A DNA stretch of 64,000 nucleotides from Flavobacterium sp. CG_23.5 (GCF_017875765.1 NZ_JAGGNA010000001.1:767001-831000); one strand, 5' to 3'. Shown: positions 45,277 through 55,188, counted from the first letter of the stretch. Numbers and translations are program-made. Notes: generated by a model from the letters alone, not told the origin.

Positions 45277-46263
45277 TTAAGTAGACATAATGTCTGACAC
45301 TCTTAATAACTCTCTATCAATCTCTGTTTTTCCTTTAATTGCCTGTTCCAAAGGCGTTAACGCCACTTTATCATTTTGCAAACCAACCATATAATTTGAT
45401 TTTCCTTCTAATAATGATTCGACGGCTTTCACTCCTAATCTGCTTGCCAGAACTCTATCAAAACAAGATGGAGAACCACCCCGTTGCATATGACCCAAAA
45501 CGGAAACACGCACATCATATTCAGGTAAATTGGCATCAACATAATCTTTTAATTCGAATACATTTTTACCTATTTTATCTCCTTCGGCAATTACAACTAT
45601 ACTAGATGATTTCCCGGAAGCTTTACTTTTTTGCAATGATTCTAATAATCTTTCCAATCCTAAATCTTCCTCAGGAATAAGAATTTCTTCTGCTCCAGCA
45701 CCAATACCGGCGTTCAAAGCGATATGTCCCGCATCTCTACCCATTACTTCCACAAAAAACAATCGGTTATGCGAACTTGCCGTATCTCTAATTTTATCAA
45801 TTACATCTACAACAGTGTTTAAAGCAGTATCATACCCTAAAGTATGACTTGTTCCAAAAATATCATTATCAATAGTTCCAGGAATCCCCATCACTGGAAA
45901 TCCAAATTCATTATTAAATAATAAACCTCCGGTAAAAGTTCCGTCACCACCAATTACTACCAAAGCATCAATTCCTGCTTTAATAAGATTTTCATGTGCT
46001 TTTTTTCTGCCTTCTGGTGTTCTGAATTCAGTAGAACGAGCCGATTTTAAAATCGTTCCTCCTTTATTTACAATATTATTCACACTACGAGGTCCCATTT
46101 CTTTGAAGTCGCCTTCAATCATTCCCTGATACCCTCTATATATTCCTATACATTCTATGTTATGATACGCACATGTTCTAACTACTGAGCGTATTGCTGC
46201 GTTCATTCCTGGAGAGTCACCACCTGAGGTTAAAACGCCAACCTTTTTTATTGTTTTTGGCAT
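45277..46263 (-). CDS. pfkA: ATP-dependent 6-phosphofructokinase
   Basis: This 328-aa enzyme phosphorylates fructose 6-phosphate to the 1,6-bisphosphate. Motifs are VGVLTSGGDSPGMNAAIRSV (ATP loop), IGGDGTFTGG (Mg-ATP; a Gly-Asp-Gly-Thr form typical of ATP-dependent PfkA), GIPGTIDNDIFGTSHTLGYD (catalytic Asp and Arg/His region) and VEVMGRDAGHIAL (fructose-6-P binding). The length and the downstream gapA support the assignment. It has no canonical TAnnTTTG box within 370 bp upstream, so its promoter remains unassigned. Confidence 0.97.
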   Translation of the reverse strand: MPKTIKKVGVLTSGGDSPGMNAAIRSVVRTCAYHNIECIGIYRGYQGMIEGDFKEMGPRSVNNIVNKGGTILKSARSTEFRTPEGRKKAHENLIKAGIDALVVIGGDGTFTGGLLFNNEFGFPVMGIPGTIDNDIFGTSHTLGYDTALNTVVDVIDKIRDTASSHNRLFFVEVMGRDAGHIALNAGIGAGAEEILIPEEDLGLERLLESLQKSKASGKSSSIVVIAEGDKIGKNVFELKDYVDANLPEYDVRVSVLGHMQRGGSPSCFDRVLASRLGVKAVESLLEGKSNYMVGLQNDKVALTPLEQAIKGKTEIDRELLRVSDIMST

Positions 46264-46632
46264 TATTTAAGTATTAAAGGGTAAAATTAACAAACATTCA
46301 TCACTTTCAGGACTGAGTTATTAATAAATTAGGATAGCCTGCTAAATTCAAACGTTTTCGTTAATAAGTTTTTAAAAAACCAAAAGAAACTTAGATTTAT
46401 TTAACAAAAATAAAAAAAAATCAATTATTTTTTGACAATTAACAGTTAAAGGTTGTTAATAATTGAATTTTTAGGAAAAGTGTTATAAGATTGGATATAA
46501 AATAGAAGAGAATATTTTTAATAAGAGATACCTAAATTTATCTCAAAATATTTTTTGAGGTTCAATATCAATTACGCAATACATGCCGTTTATTACAATT
46601 AAGATAATTAAGTAAAACATTTCCAAGGGAAA
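46264..46632. other. Gene-free interval upstream of pfkA
   Basis: These 369 bp lie between the tamB stop and the pfkA start and hold no ORF. No TAnnTTTG box was found on the minus strand. A weak A+T-only hairpin (CTCAAAA at 46542-46548 with TTTTGAG at 46553-46559) is present without a T tract. Nothing else is recognised. Confidence 0.6.
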
Positions 46633-49600
46633 TTAATCCTCATCAGGAACAAGAGCTTCTTTATTATTTTCAACCTTTTTAGGTTTAGGTTTTTTAGAAT
46701 TCGAAAAATTAATGAAATCAGGTGATGGGCTCGAATCTTGATCTTCCACAGCAGGTTTAATTTCTGTTCCTAATTTATGGTTTTTGAATATTTTATTGAC
46801 AAATTCTTTGAAGGTATCAAAATCAACTTCGTAAGATACCCCTATTCCTTGTGTATATCCAATGCCTTGTCCTATGTAGTTAATATCATTTTCTTTATTA
46901 AAAAGACGCAAATTCATGGTCCCGTCTTCATTTACTCGATACAGCACTTCAACATCTCCAACAATTGCAGATTCATTGATCCCCCCGAAAGGAACACCCA
47001 CTTTTCCATTAATGGTAATCCTTTCATTAATTTTGGATGAAATAGTGGCAATAAATCTTCCGTCAGATTCTCTACCAATCCTTCTATCTGCAGAGACAAA
47101 ATTGAATCCTACTTTAAATTTCTCATTATCAGTCTGAATTATACCACCTAATAAACTAGTTGCAGTTTCAAATAAACTTCCCGAAAAATCAGATTGATTT
47201 ACTCCTTCAGGACTTAAAAAGCCTCCAGATGATAATAAATATAGAGCTTGAGTTTGTCTAACATCCTTATCATTCAATTTGTATTGTATTTCAGATTTCA
47301 ACACACTGCTCACTGTTGGGAATTCAATGTTAAAATCGGGTTCCGGACTTGTTAAATCCCCACGTACACCAATGATAACTTCGACGGGTACCTTTGTATT
47401 AAATGAAGAATTTTCTAATAAAACGGAAGGATTAGCAGTTGTTCTATAGACTGCTTCCAAATTTAATTGCGCTTTCATTGGATTCCCTTCCCAGGTAATT
47501 GACCCTCCTTTTTTAACCGCAAATTTTTTGTCAATCAACCCACCATATTTAAAGTTATAGGTTCCTTCATAAGCTTGAAAATCCCCCCACATATTGAACT
47601 TACCTAATGTATTTATTTTAAACAATAAGGATCCAAAACCTTTCCCTTTCATTCCGTGACCAGTATTTCGGTCTAGAATAACTTCTACTTCCGCATTTGG
47701 AGTAATATCCAAATCAAATTCTAATTCGAGCCCTTTATAATTATTAGTATTCTCAAAAATTCCCTTTTCAATATTATATTTTTCTTTTGGTGTCACAAAA
47801 TGGATGAAACTATTATCGCTCACACTTTGTGCATTATTAATCGGTATTTTAATTGTCGTTCCTTTTTCAGATTTTGCATCAACTTTTATAAACAATCCAT
47901 TAGTAGGCCCTTTTATTGTTGCCGTTCCATCAATAAATGCAGTACCAAAGTAGGCCGCGTCTTCACTATCTTTTGTGTCTAGTGCCAACAGTCTTTTTGA
48001 ATTTATTGTCAAATCTAACTTCCAGTCAGTAAAATTTTTATGTTGAATACTTCCGGTTAAAGATGCTTTTGTTCCATATTTGGTATCCTTGAGCGTATTG
48101 TCTCTGAATAAAAACTTTTCATCCGCTAAGTCAATGATAGTTTTGTCTTTCAACGCATAATCTACATTCAAATACGGTATAGTCATTCCAGCGTCATCGA
48201 CATAAAGACGGCCGTTAATATCTGGTTTTTTAAGATTTCCCGCTATCGTTGAATTACCCGATACAAATCCTCTAATATTTGACAATACATTACCCCCTAG
48301 CGAACTCAACGTTCCCAAATTAAATTTATCAAATTTTAATTTTAAATCAAGAAGAGTTTCTTTATTAACGATTTCAAAATTTCCATTGGCGTTAAAAGAC
48401 TCAATATTTTCATTTTCAATATTAGAATTAATGGTGAATTTTTTGAAGCTTTCATCACCCTCGATATCAAAATTTAAAACCCCTAAGTCCGTTTTATTTA
48501 CATTTAAATGATCAATCTGTATCGACGCGGTGGGCTGATAAACATTTAAATTTTGCTTGTAATTTACTTCTCCATTGATATTTCCATTAAATACAAATTT
48601 ATCATTTTCAGGAGTAATTTTATTAAGATCAACATCCGTAAAAGTCAATTTTAGATCTTTATAGGACGGACCATTTATATCTCCTTTCAAAGAAACAGAC
48701 TGATTTTCATGAGACAATATTATATTATCTATATTGAAATTTTTAAATGATTTATCAAAAACAATTTTATTATCCGGAGTTTCTTGTTCGTTTAAAAACC
48801 ACAAATAATCCTTAAATTTAGCTTCAGATTTACTAAATCCTACAACATTTTTATTTTCCTGATTTATAGTATGGTATAAATTTAAATTAAAATAATCTTC
48901 CCCTAAATTTCCACCTTTAAATTCAGAACGAAAGAATAAAGTATCTTTCATTGTAACATTTATCAAACTAAAATCCCGTATTTTATAATATTTAGTTTTT
49001 ATACTGTCTAATTCTATATATGCATTATAAAGAGGGTTCTTATTATCCACCGAAATTCTAATATTATCAAATGTATTTTCCGATGCAACAATTTTTGGTG
49101 AATTAAAGTTTAATTTAAACTCATTATTATTCGAGTTGATATTTCCTTTAACTACCGTATTGGGGCTAATTGAAATGTCTGGATAAAATATCTCAATAAT
49201 TTTATTATAAATTGTAAAATCAAATTTGAGAAACTGATTCTTTTTTACCTTATTCGGCTTGTAATTTGTATAAAGACTCCCTAACGAATTAGTAATCATG
49301 TTTTTTAACTGACTAAATTCGTATTTACCAACTATCTCTCCTTCCATAACATCAGGGGAATTAACGGTGATTGTACGCACTCTATTTTCGTCGAAAATAG
49401 AACTGACGGTGAAGTCATCAAAATTATAGGTTCCTTTTACATTTTGATAAGAAGTTTTATTGATATATAAGTTCCCCTGAAGATTTTCGATTGTATTTCC
49501 TGAAGCTTGAACCACAACATCTCCCTTAAAAACAGAAACAGAGTCTTTTACAAGATTTAATTTATGCAAATCTGCATTTTCTACATTAATATGAAAATCG

Positions 49601-51063
49601 TACCGACTGTCTTTTTTACTCAAATCGAGTAAACCGTCAAATGTCATGCTTAAATTAGGATCATTAACAGATAGTTGACCTGTGTAATTTGGTAACTTAA
49701 ATTTCCCATCGACTACAATATTACTATAGGTGTAATTATTATAATCAATTTGACTAATATCCCCTTTAACAGATGTGTCTAAATATTTTTCTTTAAAACC
49801 TTTTCCATCCACATCTAGATCGAAACTTACTCTTCCTATATCTTTTCTTTCAAATAAAGTCCCGATATCAAAATCCTCTAAAACAACATTTCCTATATAA
49901 GATGCTTTGTCAATAAAATCAATATTTTTCATTTGCAACTTAGATTTCACTTTACCCAACTCTGTTGTCATGGCAAAATCAGCTTCTATTGAAGTAGTTG
50001 TAATCCGAGCAGTACCGCCGGCGGTAAATTTTCCTAATTTTTTTAATGTAGTGGGCAACTTTTTACCTAGAATATCTGGAAGGATAACAATAAGTTTATC
50101 ATAACTGGAGGAAATTTTTTCAAATTTTCCATACATATAAAAACCATGTTCTTTATTTGCGAATAAATTTTTTAAATTAATATCCCCTACTATCTGGGTA
50201 CTTTTAGAATCAATTAACTTTAATTTTGTTATTCTTAAATTATTAAGTGTTCCTTTAATATTTGCTTTGGTAAAAAATTGTTGGTTTTTACCTAATTCCT
50301 TATAAAAAAAACGAATATCATTAGAAGCTATTGAAGCCGTATCCAGTTTTATATTAAACTGAACCTTATCAGTAAAATTAGAGAAATCTTCTATTTTATA
50401 ATTTAAAAAGACATTCCCTTTTATTTTTGATCCTCTGGTTAATAAGTCAAGATTTTCAAGTTTTATACTTTTTTTTGAATAACTGAATTTTGATTTTAAA
50501 TTTTCTACATATAATCCACGATGGTCAAGAAATGACATTTTATTGATTATTGTGCTCACGTCAGAACCATATAATTTAAAATCACTGACATAAGCATTCA
50601 ATTTAGTGAAATTTACTGAAATAGGTGTGACCCGATTCTCGTCAGTTAAAATAAAATGTCCGTTAGTTATGTGTAATTTTGTAGATTGTAGTAAAAAATG
50701 TTTCGTTGATTTCTTACCAGTTTCAAAAGCAGCAATAAACCTTTCGATATTAGATTGCTTTTCATTTTTATATGTTTTAAGATTAAACAGCAATCCATCT
50801 ACCTGCAAGTCACCAAAAATCAAATCGCCGTCTAATAGTTTTTTCCCTTCTAAAATGGTAGTTTTTATTCGGTTCGAATAGATTAATGTATCTTTATGAT
50901 GATCTAAAATTAAGACTTTTTTAAACTTTACACCCCCAAAAATGGATATTGCCACTTCATCAATAGCGATGTTAGTTTTAAAATCTTTATTAAGACTTCT
51001 GACAAAATATTGCGCTATTTTAGTCTGAACAAAAGGGGTGGTCAATGCAATACCAAGCACCAA
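46633..51063 (-). CDS. tamB: TamB-like translocation and assembly module protein
   Basis: This protein of about 1476 aa (about 1495 with the upstream anchor) spans the periplasm as a beta-helical TamB/AsmA-type (DUF490) bridge for lipid transport or outer-membrane protein assembly. Repetitive beta segments run throughout, and the conserved DUF490 C-terminal domain occupies about residues 1050-1420 (GNPMKAQLNLEAVYRTTANP, LSSGGFLSPEG, and VSADRRIGRESDGRF). The last ~35 residues are a charged Lys/Pro/Glu tail. The listed start is a TTG at 51063, but the open frame continues upstream through IKKFRKIVFRSILGLILLLL, a clear membrane anchor with no ATG, GTG or TTG. The true start is probably a non-standard codon near 51120. 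Confidence 0.9.
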   Translation of the reverse strand: MVLGIALTTPFVQTKIAQYFVRSLNKDFKTNIAIDEVAISIFGGVKFKKVLILDHHKDTLIYSNRIKTTILEGKKLLDGDLIFGDLQVDGLLFNLKTYKNEKQSNIERFIAAFETGKKSTKHFLLQSTKLHITNGHFILTDENRVTPISVNFTKLNAYVSDFKLYGSDVSTIINKMSFLDHRGLYVENLKSKFSYSKKSIKLENLDLLTRGSKIKGNVFLNYKIEDFSNFTDKVQFNIKLDTASIASNDIRFFYKELGKNQQFFTKANIKGTLNNLRITKLKLIDSKSTQIVGDINLKNLFANKEHGFYMYGKFEKISSSYDKLIVILPDILGKKLPTTLKKLGKFTAGGTARITTTSIEADFAMTTELGKVKSKLQMKNIDFIDKASYIGNVVLEDFDIGTLFERKDIGRVSFDLDVDGKGFKEKYLDTSVKGDISQIDYNNYTYSNIVVDGKFKLPNYTGQLSVNDPNLSMTFDGLLDLSKKDSRYDFHINVENADLHKLNLVKDSVSVFKGDVVVQASGNTIENLQGNLYINKTSYQNVKGTYNFDDFTVSSIFDENRVRTITVNSPDVMEGEIVGKYEFSQLKNMITNSLGSLYTNYKPNKVKKNQFLKFDFTIYNKIIEIFYPDISISPNTVVKGNINSNNNEFKLNFNSPKIVASENTFDNIRISVDNKNPLYNAYIELDSIKTKYYKIRDFSLINVTMKDTLFFRSEFKGGNLGEDYFNLNLYHTINQENKNVVGFSKSEAKFKDYLWFLNEQETPDNKIVFDKSFKNFNIDNIILSHENQSVSLKGDINGPSYKDLKLTFTDVDLNKITPENDKFVFNGNINGEVNYKQNLNVYQPTASIQIDHLNVNKTDLGVLNFDIEGDESFKKFTINSNIENENIESFNANGNFEIVNKETLLDLKLKFDKFNLGTLSSLGGNVLSNIRGFVSGNSTIAGNLKKPDINGRLYVDDAGMTIPYLNVDYALKDKTIIDLADEKFLFRDNTLKDTKYGTKASLTGSIQHKNFTDWKLDLTINSKRLLALDTKDSEDAAYFGTAFIDGTATIKGPTNGLFIKVDAKSEKGTTIKIPINNAQSVSDNSFIHFVTPKEKYNIEKGIFENTNNYKGLELEFDLDITPNAEVEVILDRNTGHGMKGKGFGSLLFKINTLGKFNMWGDFQAYEGTYNFKYGGLIDKKFAVKKGGSITWEGNPMKAQLNLEAVYRTTANPSVLLENSSFNTKVPVEVIIGVRGDLTSPEPDFNIEFPTVSSVLKSEIQYKLNDKDVRQTQALYLLSSGGFLSPEGVNQSDFSGSLFETATSLLGGIIQTDNEKFKVGFNFVSADRRIGRESDGRFIATISSKINERITINGKVGVPFGGINESAIVGDVEVLYRVNEDGTMNLRLFNKENDINYIGQGIGYTQGIGVSYEVDFDTFKEFVNKIFKNHKLGTEIKPAVEDQDSSPSPDFINFSNSKKPKPKKVENNKEALVPDED

Positions 51064-51194
51064 TAAAAGTAGGATAAGTCCAAGTATAGAACGAAATACT
51101 ATTTTTCTAAATTTTTTGATACTTCTTTATTTTTTAATTTTTATAAAATTTTATTTTGCTTTTGGAAACAGCCGTACCTTTGATAAAAATTCTT

Positions 51195-51202
51195 TAATTT
51201 TG
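51195..51202 (+). promoter_or_regulatory. -7 promoter element of the tsaD operon
   Basis: TAATTTTG matches TAnnTTTG. The transcript would begin near 51209 and have a leader of about 60 nt before the tsaD ATG. Confidence 0.55.
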
Positions 51203-51240
51203 GCTCCGCCGTAAAAATAAATATTTTAAAATCAGTTCGT

Positions 51241-51248
51241 CAAATATA
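51241..51248 (-). promoter_or_regulatory. -7 promoter element of tamB
   Basis: The minus strand reads TATATTTG. The tamB transcript would start near 51234, to the right of the tsaD promoter, so the two divergent transcripts would overlap at their 5' ends. Confidence 0.5.
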
Positions 51249-51269
51249 ATTCAAAATTTGTGCCTTTTT

Positions 51270-52292
51270 ATGCAAAATCCTGAGGTTTTTATTCTCGCTA
51301 TCGAAAGTTCATGTGATGACACAGCGGCAGCTGTTTTACAAAACGACAAAGTATTGTCAAATGTTGTTGCTAATCAGCTAATTCACACACAATATGGCGG
51401 CGTGGTTCCGGAACTTGCCTCTCGTGCGCATCAGCAAAATATTGTTCCTGTAATTGATGCCGCACTTCGCAAAGCAAATATACAAAAAGAACAGTTATCA
51501 GCAATTGCGTTTACTCAAGGACCTGGATTGATGGGATCGTTACTTGTAGGAAGTTCATTCGCAAAATCATTAGCGCTAGCGCTACAAATCCCTTTAATAG
51601 CGGTAAATCACATGCATGCTCATATCTTGGCTCATTTTATTGATGAAGAAGGATTTGAAAAACCAACTTTCCCTTTTTTGGCACTAACAATTAGTGGCGG
51701 ACATACTCAAATTGTGCAAGTAAATGATTTTTTTGATCTGGTCATTATAGGCGAGACCACAGATGATGCTGTTGGCGAAGCTTTTGACAAAAGTGCAAAA
51801 ATACTGGGTCTTCCCTATCCTGGTGGCCCTTTGATTGATAAATATGCCCAACTAGGAAATCCAAATGCTTTCGCTTTTACAAAACCAAAAGTACCCGGAT
51901 TAGATTTTAGTTTTTCTGGTTTAAAAACTGCCATTTTATATTTTATTCAAAAGAAAAAGTTAGAAAACCCAAATTTCATTGACGAAAATCTAAATGAAAT
52001 TTGTGCCTCAATACAACATACAATTGTTGAAATTTTAATGGATAAATTAAAGTTGGCGGTAAAGGAAACCGGAATTAAGCAAATTGCGATTGGAGGAGGA
52101 GTTTCTGCAAATTCAGGAATAAGAACAACATTAAAAGAAACGGAGAATAAATATGGATGGAAAACATTTATTCCTAAATTTGAATACACCACGGATAATG
52201 CTGCAATGATTGGAATTGTAGGTTACCAAAAATTTTTAACTAAAATTTTCGAAACTTCCTCTGTAGTTTCTAAAGCAAGAATACAATTCTAA
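51270..52292 (+). CDS. tsaD: tRNA N6-adenosine threonylcarbamoyltransferase TsaD
   Basis: This 340-aa ASKHA-fold enzyme transfers threonylcarbamoyl to A37 of ANN-reading tRNAs, working with TsaB, TsaE and TsaC. The signature opening VFILAIESSCDDTAAAVL (about residues 6-23), the metal-binding HMHAHILAHF, SGGHTQIVQV, and DDAVGEAFDKSAKILGLPYP are all visible; IGGGVSANSGIR and TDNAAMIGIVGY mark the C-terminal nucleotide site. The ATG at 51270 (MQNPEVFILA) is preferred to the TTG at 51258. It is the first gene of tsaD-rsmE-DUF4159, with 3 nt to rsmE. Confidence 0.96.
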   Translation: MQNPEVFILAIESSCDDTAAAVLQNDKVLSNVVANQLIHTQYGGVVPELASRAHQQNIVPVIDAALRKANIQKEQLSAIAFTQGPGLMGSLLVGSSFAKSLALALQIPLIAVNHMHAHILAHFIDEEGFEKPTFPFLALTISGGHTQIVQVNDFFDLVIIGETTDDAVGEAFDKSAKILGLPYPGGPLIDKYAQLGNPNAFAFTKPKVPGLDFSFSGLKTAILYFIQKKKLENPNFIDENLNEICASIQHTIVEILMDKLKLAVKETGIKQIAIGGGVSANSGIRTTLKETENKYGWKTFIPKFEYTTDNAAMIGIVGYQKFLTKIFETSSVVSKARIQF

Positions 52293-52295
52293 ATT

Positions 52296-53003
52296 ATGCA
52301 ATTATTTTACAATATAAATATCAACGAAACCACTGAAACCTTTTCTTTTGACAAAGAAGAAAGCAAACATATCATAAAAGTATTGCGAAAAAAAGATACT
52401 GATATATTATACGTTACCAATGGTTTAGGTTTTTTATTTAAAACAGAAATCACGTTAGCGTCTGATAGTAAATGCACCGTAAAAATTCTTTCTTTTGAAA
52501 AGTCAGCACCTTCAAAATTTCATTTGCACTTAGCTGTTGCACCAACTAAAATGAATGATCGTTACGAATGGTTTCTCGAAAAAGCAGTAGAAATTGGTAT
52601 TCATGAAATTACACCAATTATTTGTGACCGTTCCGAAAGAAAAGTGATCAATACGGAACGATTTGATAAAATCATATTGACTGCTTTAAAGCAATCCAAT
52701 GAGCTATTTCTTCCAAAATTGAATGAAGCCATGACTTTCAAAGAGTTTGTAAAACTTAAAAATGAAGGAAAAAAATTGATTGCCCATTGTGAAGAAACCA
52801 ATAAAAAAACATTGAAATCAGTTTTAGAACCTAATGAAAATATCACAATTTTAATAGGTCCTGAAGGAGATTTTTCTGAAAAAGAAATTGAAGCAGCACT
52901 TGAAAATAATTACATCCCGGTTTCTTTGGGAAACACACGTTTACGAACTGAATCTGCAGCTATTGTAGCTTGTCACAGTGTTGTTTTTGTTAACGAAGTA
53001 TAA
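52296..53003 (+). CDS. rsmE: 16S rRNA (uracil-1498-N3)-methyltransferase RsmE
   Basis: This 235-aa SPOUT methyltransferase modifies U1498 of 16S rRNA. It has an N-terminal PUA-like domain (FSFDKEESKHIIKVLRKKDT) and a trefoil-knot SAM domain. LHLAVAPTKMNDRYEWFLEK, ITPIICDRSERKV, ILIGPEGDFSEKEIEAAL and SLGNTRLRTESAAIVA are family blocks; the knot loop has GPEGDF where GPEGGF is more common. It follows tsaD by 3 nt, an arrangement that recurs in Flavobacteria. Confidence 0.95.
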   Translation: MQLFYNININETTETFSFDKEESKHIIKVLRKKDTDILYVTNGLGFLFKTEITLASDSKCTVKILSFEKSAPSKFHLHLAVAPTKMNDRYEWFLEKAVEIGIHEITPIICDRSERKVINTERFDKIILTALKQSNELFLPKLNEAMTFKEFVKLKNEGKKLIAHCEETNKKTLKSVLEPNENITILIGPEGDFSEKEIEAALENNYIPVSLGNTRLRTESAAIVACHSVVFVNEV

Positions 53004-53030
53004 TAAATACTAATTTCCTGAAATATAGTT

Positions 53031-53669
53031 ATGAAAAAAATATATTACATATTATTACTAATTTCTATCACTTCTTATTCGCAGGAAATCGCTTTATTAA
53101 AGTACAGCGGTGGCGGGGATTGGTATGCTAATCCAACTTCATTACCCAATTTAATCAGATACTGCAATGCTAATATAAATACTAAAATAAAACCCAAACC
53201 AGCAACAGTAGAGCCAAGCAGTCCCGATTTACTTTCCTACCCGTTCGTTCACATGACCGGGCATGGAAATGTAGTATTTAGCGAAGCTGATGTTTCTAAT
53301 CTCAAAAATTATTTATTAGCGGGAGGGTTTCTTCATATTGACGATAATTACGGAATGGATCAATACATCCGAAAAGAAATCAAAAAAATATTTCCAAATA
53401 ATGATCTGGTTGAACTTCCTGCAAATCATATAATTTTTCAAAAACCGTATCTATTTCCCAGTGGATTACCTAAAATACATGAGCATGATGGAAAAAGACC
53501 GCAAGCTTTCGGCATATTTATAGAAAACAAATTAGTGCTTCTTTACACCTACGAATGTGATTTAGGCGATGGATGGGAAGATCCGGAAGTGCACAATGAC
53601 CCCATTGAAGTTCGAGAAAAAGCACTAAAAATGGGTGCCAATATTATCAATTATATCTTTAATTATTAA
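53031..53669 (+). CDS. DUF4159 family exported protein
   Basis: This 212-aa exported protein has a signal peptide (MKKIYYILLLISITSYSQ). The DUF4159 pattern is clear: KYSGGGDWYANPTSLPNLIR near the start, FVHMTGHGNVVFS, LLAGGFLHIDDNYGMDQYIR and DLGDGWEDPEVHNDP. The fold is of the glutamine-amidotransferase-like type seen in DUF4159/BatA-linked proteins; no catalytic role is established. It is 27 nt after rsmE and shares the tsaD promoter. No clear terminator follows. Confidence 0.85.
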   Translation: MKKIYYILLLISITSYSQEIALLKYSGGGDWYANPTSLPNLIRYCNANINTKIKPKPATVEPSSPDLLSYPFVHMTGHGNVVFSEADVSNLKNYLLAGGFLHIDDNYGMDQYIRKEIKKIFPNNDLVELPANHIIFQKPYLFPSGLPKIHEHDGKRPQAFGIFIENKLVLLYTYECDLGDGWEDPEVHNDPIEVREKALKMGANIINYIFNY

Positions 53670-54184
53670 TAAAACAGACAGTTATATTATAACGATATTC
53701 CGTTAAAAAGCGCTTCTTATTATCCTATTATTTGGCAACATTTTTTGCTAAAAAACAGGAAGTATTTATTCAGAAATAGAGATCATTTGGTATAAAAATA
53801 GACATCTAAATCCCCGAATAACACCTCACAAATCTGATTTCTAAATAATTCAATAAAAAAAATCTAATTATTATTTACAAAGAAATAATTATGAAATTAT
53901 TTCTTTAGAAATTGTCTCTGTCAGTAAATTAACAACAAGCACAAATATCAAATATTTTTGTAATCAGTTATATTGGTGAATCGCTAGAGTTCAAGCTTCA
54001 ACTATTATTTTATAGAATTTAGTCAGAGTTCTTTTAAGAAAATTAATTCTACTATAATAAATACAACGTTTTAGTTAATTAATAAATTTTATTTAAAAAA
54101 TATAAACTTATTAGATAAATTGTTATATAATTGCATTATTATTAACCAAAACCAATGTTTTATAACAAATAATCTAAATTAATT
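53670..54184. other. Gene-free leader region of the first M43 gene
   Basis: These 515 bp lack an ORF. From 53887 onward the sequence is the left part of a 1.95-kb tandem duplication, and the last ~60 bases before the ATG are nearly identical to those before the second M43 gene. A TATAATTG at 54126-54133 is a one-mismatch candidate -7 box. A 13-nt palindrome (GTTATATTATAAC) lies at 53681-53693. The 53700-53886 part may be a very decayed piece of the AI-2E gene. Confidence 0.6.
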
Positions 54185-55135
54185 ATGAAAAAAATTCTTT
54201 TAACTGCAACAGCATTTTTAATGCTTTTTTCTTGTCAAAACGACCAAACAGAATCTACAACCTTACCAGCAAATGCTATTGCACGTCGCTCATGTGCTTC
54301 TCAAGATGTATTGGTAGCCCAAATGAAAGCGGATCCAACTTTAGCCTTAAGAATGAATGAAATTGAAGCATTCACACAAAAAGCAATGTTGACTAACCGT
54401 TTAGTAAACGGGAAAGTTCAAATTCCAGTAGTAGTAAATGTTCTTTACAGAACTACTTCAGAAAATATTTCATTAACACAAATTCAATCTCAAATTGATG
54501 TATTAAACAAAGATTATAACGCAGGCAACTCTGATTTCAATAGCGTTCCTTCCTTATTTTCTGGAGTTAAAGCGAACGTAGGAATCTCTTTTGTTTTAGA
54601 TCAAGTAATAAGAAAATCAACTACTTATACATCTTGGGGAACATCAGATGCAATGAAAAAAACTACCTACGGTGGTATAGCGCCAACATCTCCAACGACA
54701 AAATTAAACCTTTGGGTTTGTACAATTGGTGGTGGAATTTTAGGATATGCTCAGTTTCCTGGAGGATCATCTTCAACAGATGGTGTTGCTATTGATTCTA
54801 AATACATAGGAACTACTGGAACGGCTACTTATCCTTATAATTTAGGAAGAACAGCTACACATGAAATTGGTCACTGGATGAATTTACGTCACATTTGGGG
54901 AGATGCTAACTGTGGAAGTGATTTAGTTTCTGATACTCCTACACACAATGACGCTAATTATGGTGTTCCTGCTTACCCTCATTACAGCACTTGTTCTGGA
55001 ACTCCTGTAGAAATGACAATGAACTACATGGATTACACAGATGACAGAGGAATGTACATGTTCTCTAACGGACAAAAATCAAGAATGGCTGCTTTATTTG
55101 TTTCTGGCGGATCAAGAGCTAGTTTTGGAATATAA
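54185..55135 (+). CDS. M43 (pappalysin-like) zinc metalloprotease lipoprotein, copy 1
   Basis: This 316-aa envelope lipoprotein (MKKILLTATAFLMLFSC, lipobox Cys17) has a metzincin protease domain. The zinc site is HEIGHWMNLRHIWGD (about residues 224-238), an HExxHxxNxxH form with Asn where most M43 enzymes have Gly. The Met-turn is MNYMDYTDDRGMYMF (about 282-296). A propeptide-like N-terminus with a Cys (RRSCASQDVL) precedes it, and paired cysteines flank the site. It ends at FGI without a type IX secretion domain, so it should stay anchored. The neighbouring paralogue has the same length, with no gaps and about 76% identity by hand count. The substrate is unknown. Confidence 0.9.
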   Translation: MKKILLTATAFLMLFSCQNDQTESTTLPANAIARRSCASQDVLVAQMKADPTLALRMNEIEAFTQKAMLTNRLVNGKVQIPVVVNVLYRTTSENISLTQIQSQIDVLNKDYNAGNSDFNSVPSLFSGVKANVGISFVLDQVIRKSTTYTSWGTSDAMKKTTYGGIAPTSPTTKLNLWVCTIGGGILGYAQFPGGSSSTDGVAIDSKYIGTTGTATYPYNLGRTATHEIGHWMNLRHIWGDANCGSDLVSDTPTHNDANYGVPAYPHYSTCSGTPVEMTMNYMDYTDDRGMYMFSNGQKSRMAALFVSGGSRASFGI

Positions 55136-55156
55136 ATTTTTAGTTTTTTAGATTTT

Positions 55157-55188
55157 AAAACTCGCTACTTGTTAGCGAGTTTTTTTTT
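55157..55188 (+). terminator. Intrinsic terminator, copy 1
   Basis: An 11-bp stem (AAAACTCGCTA/TAGCGAGTTTT) with a CTTGT loop ends in a T run. The same hairpin recurs at 57107-57137 after the second protease gene. Confidence 0.93.
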
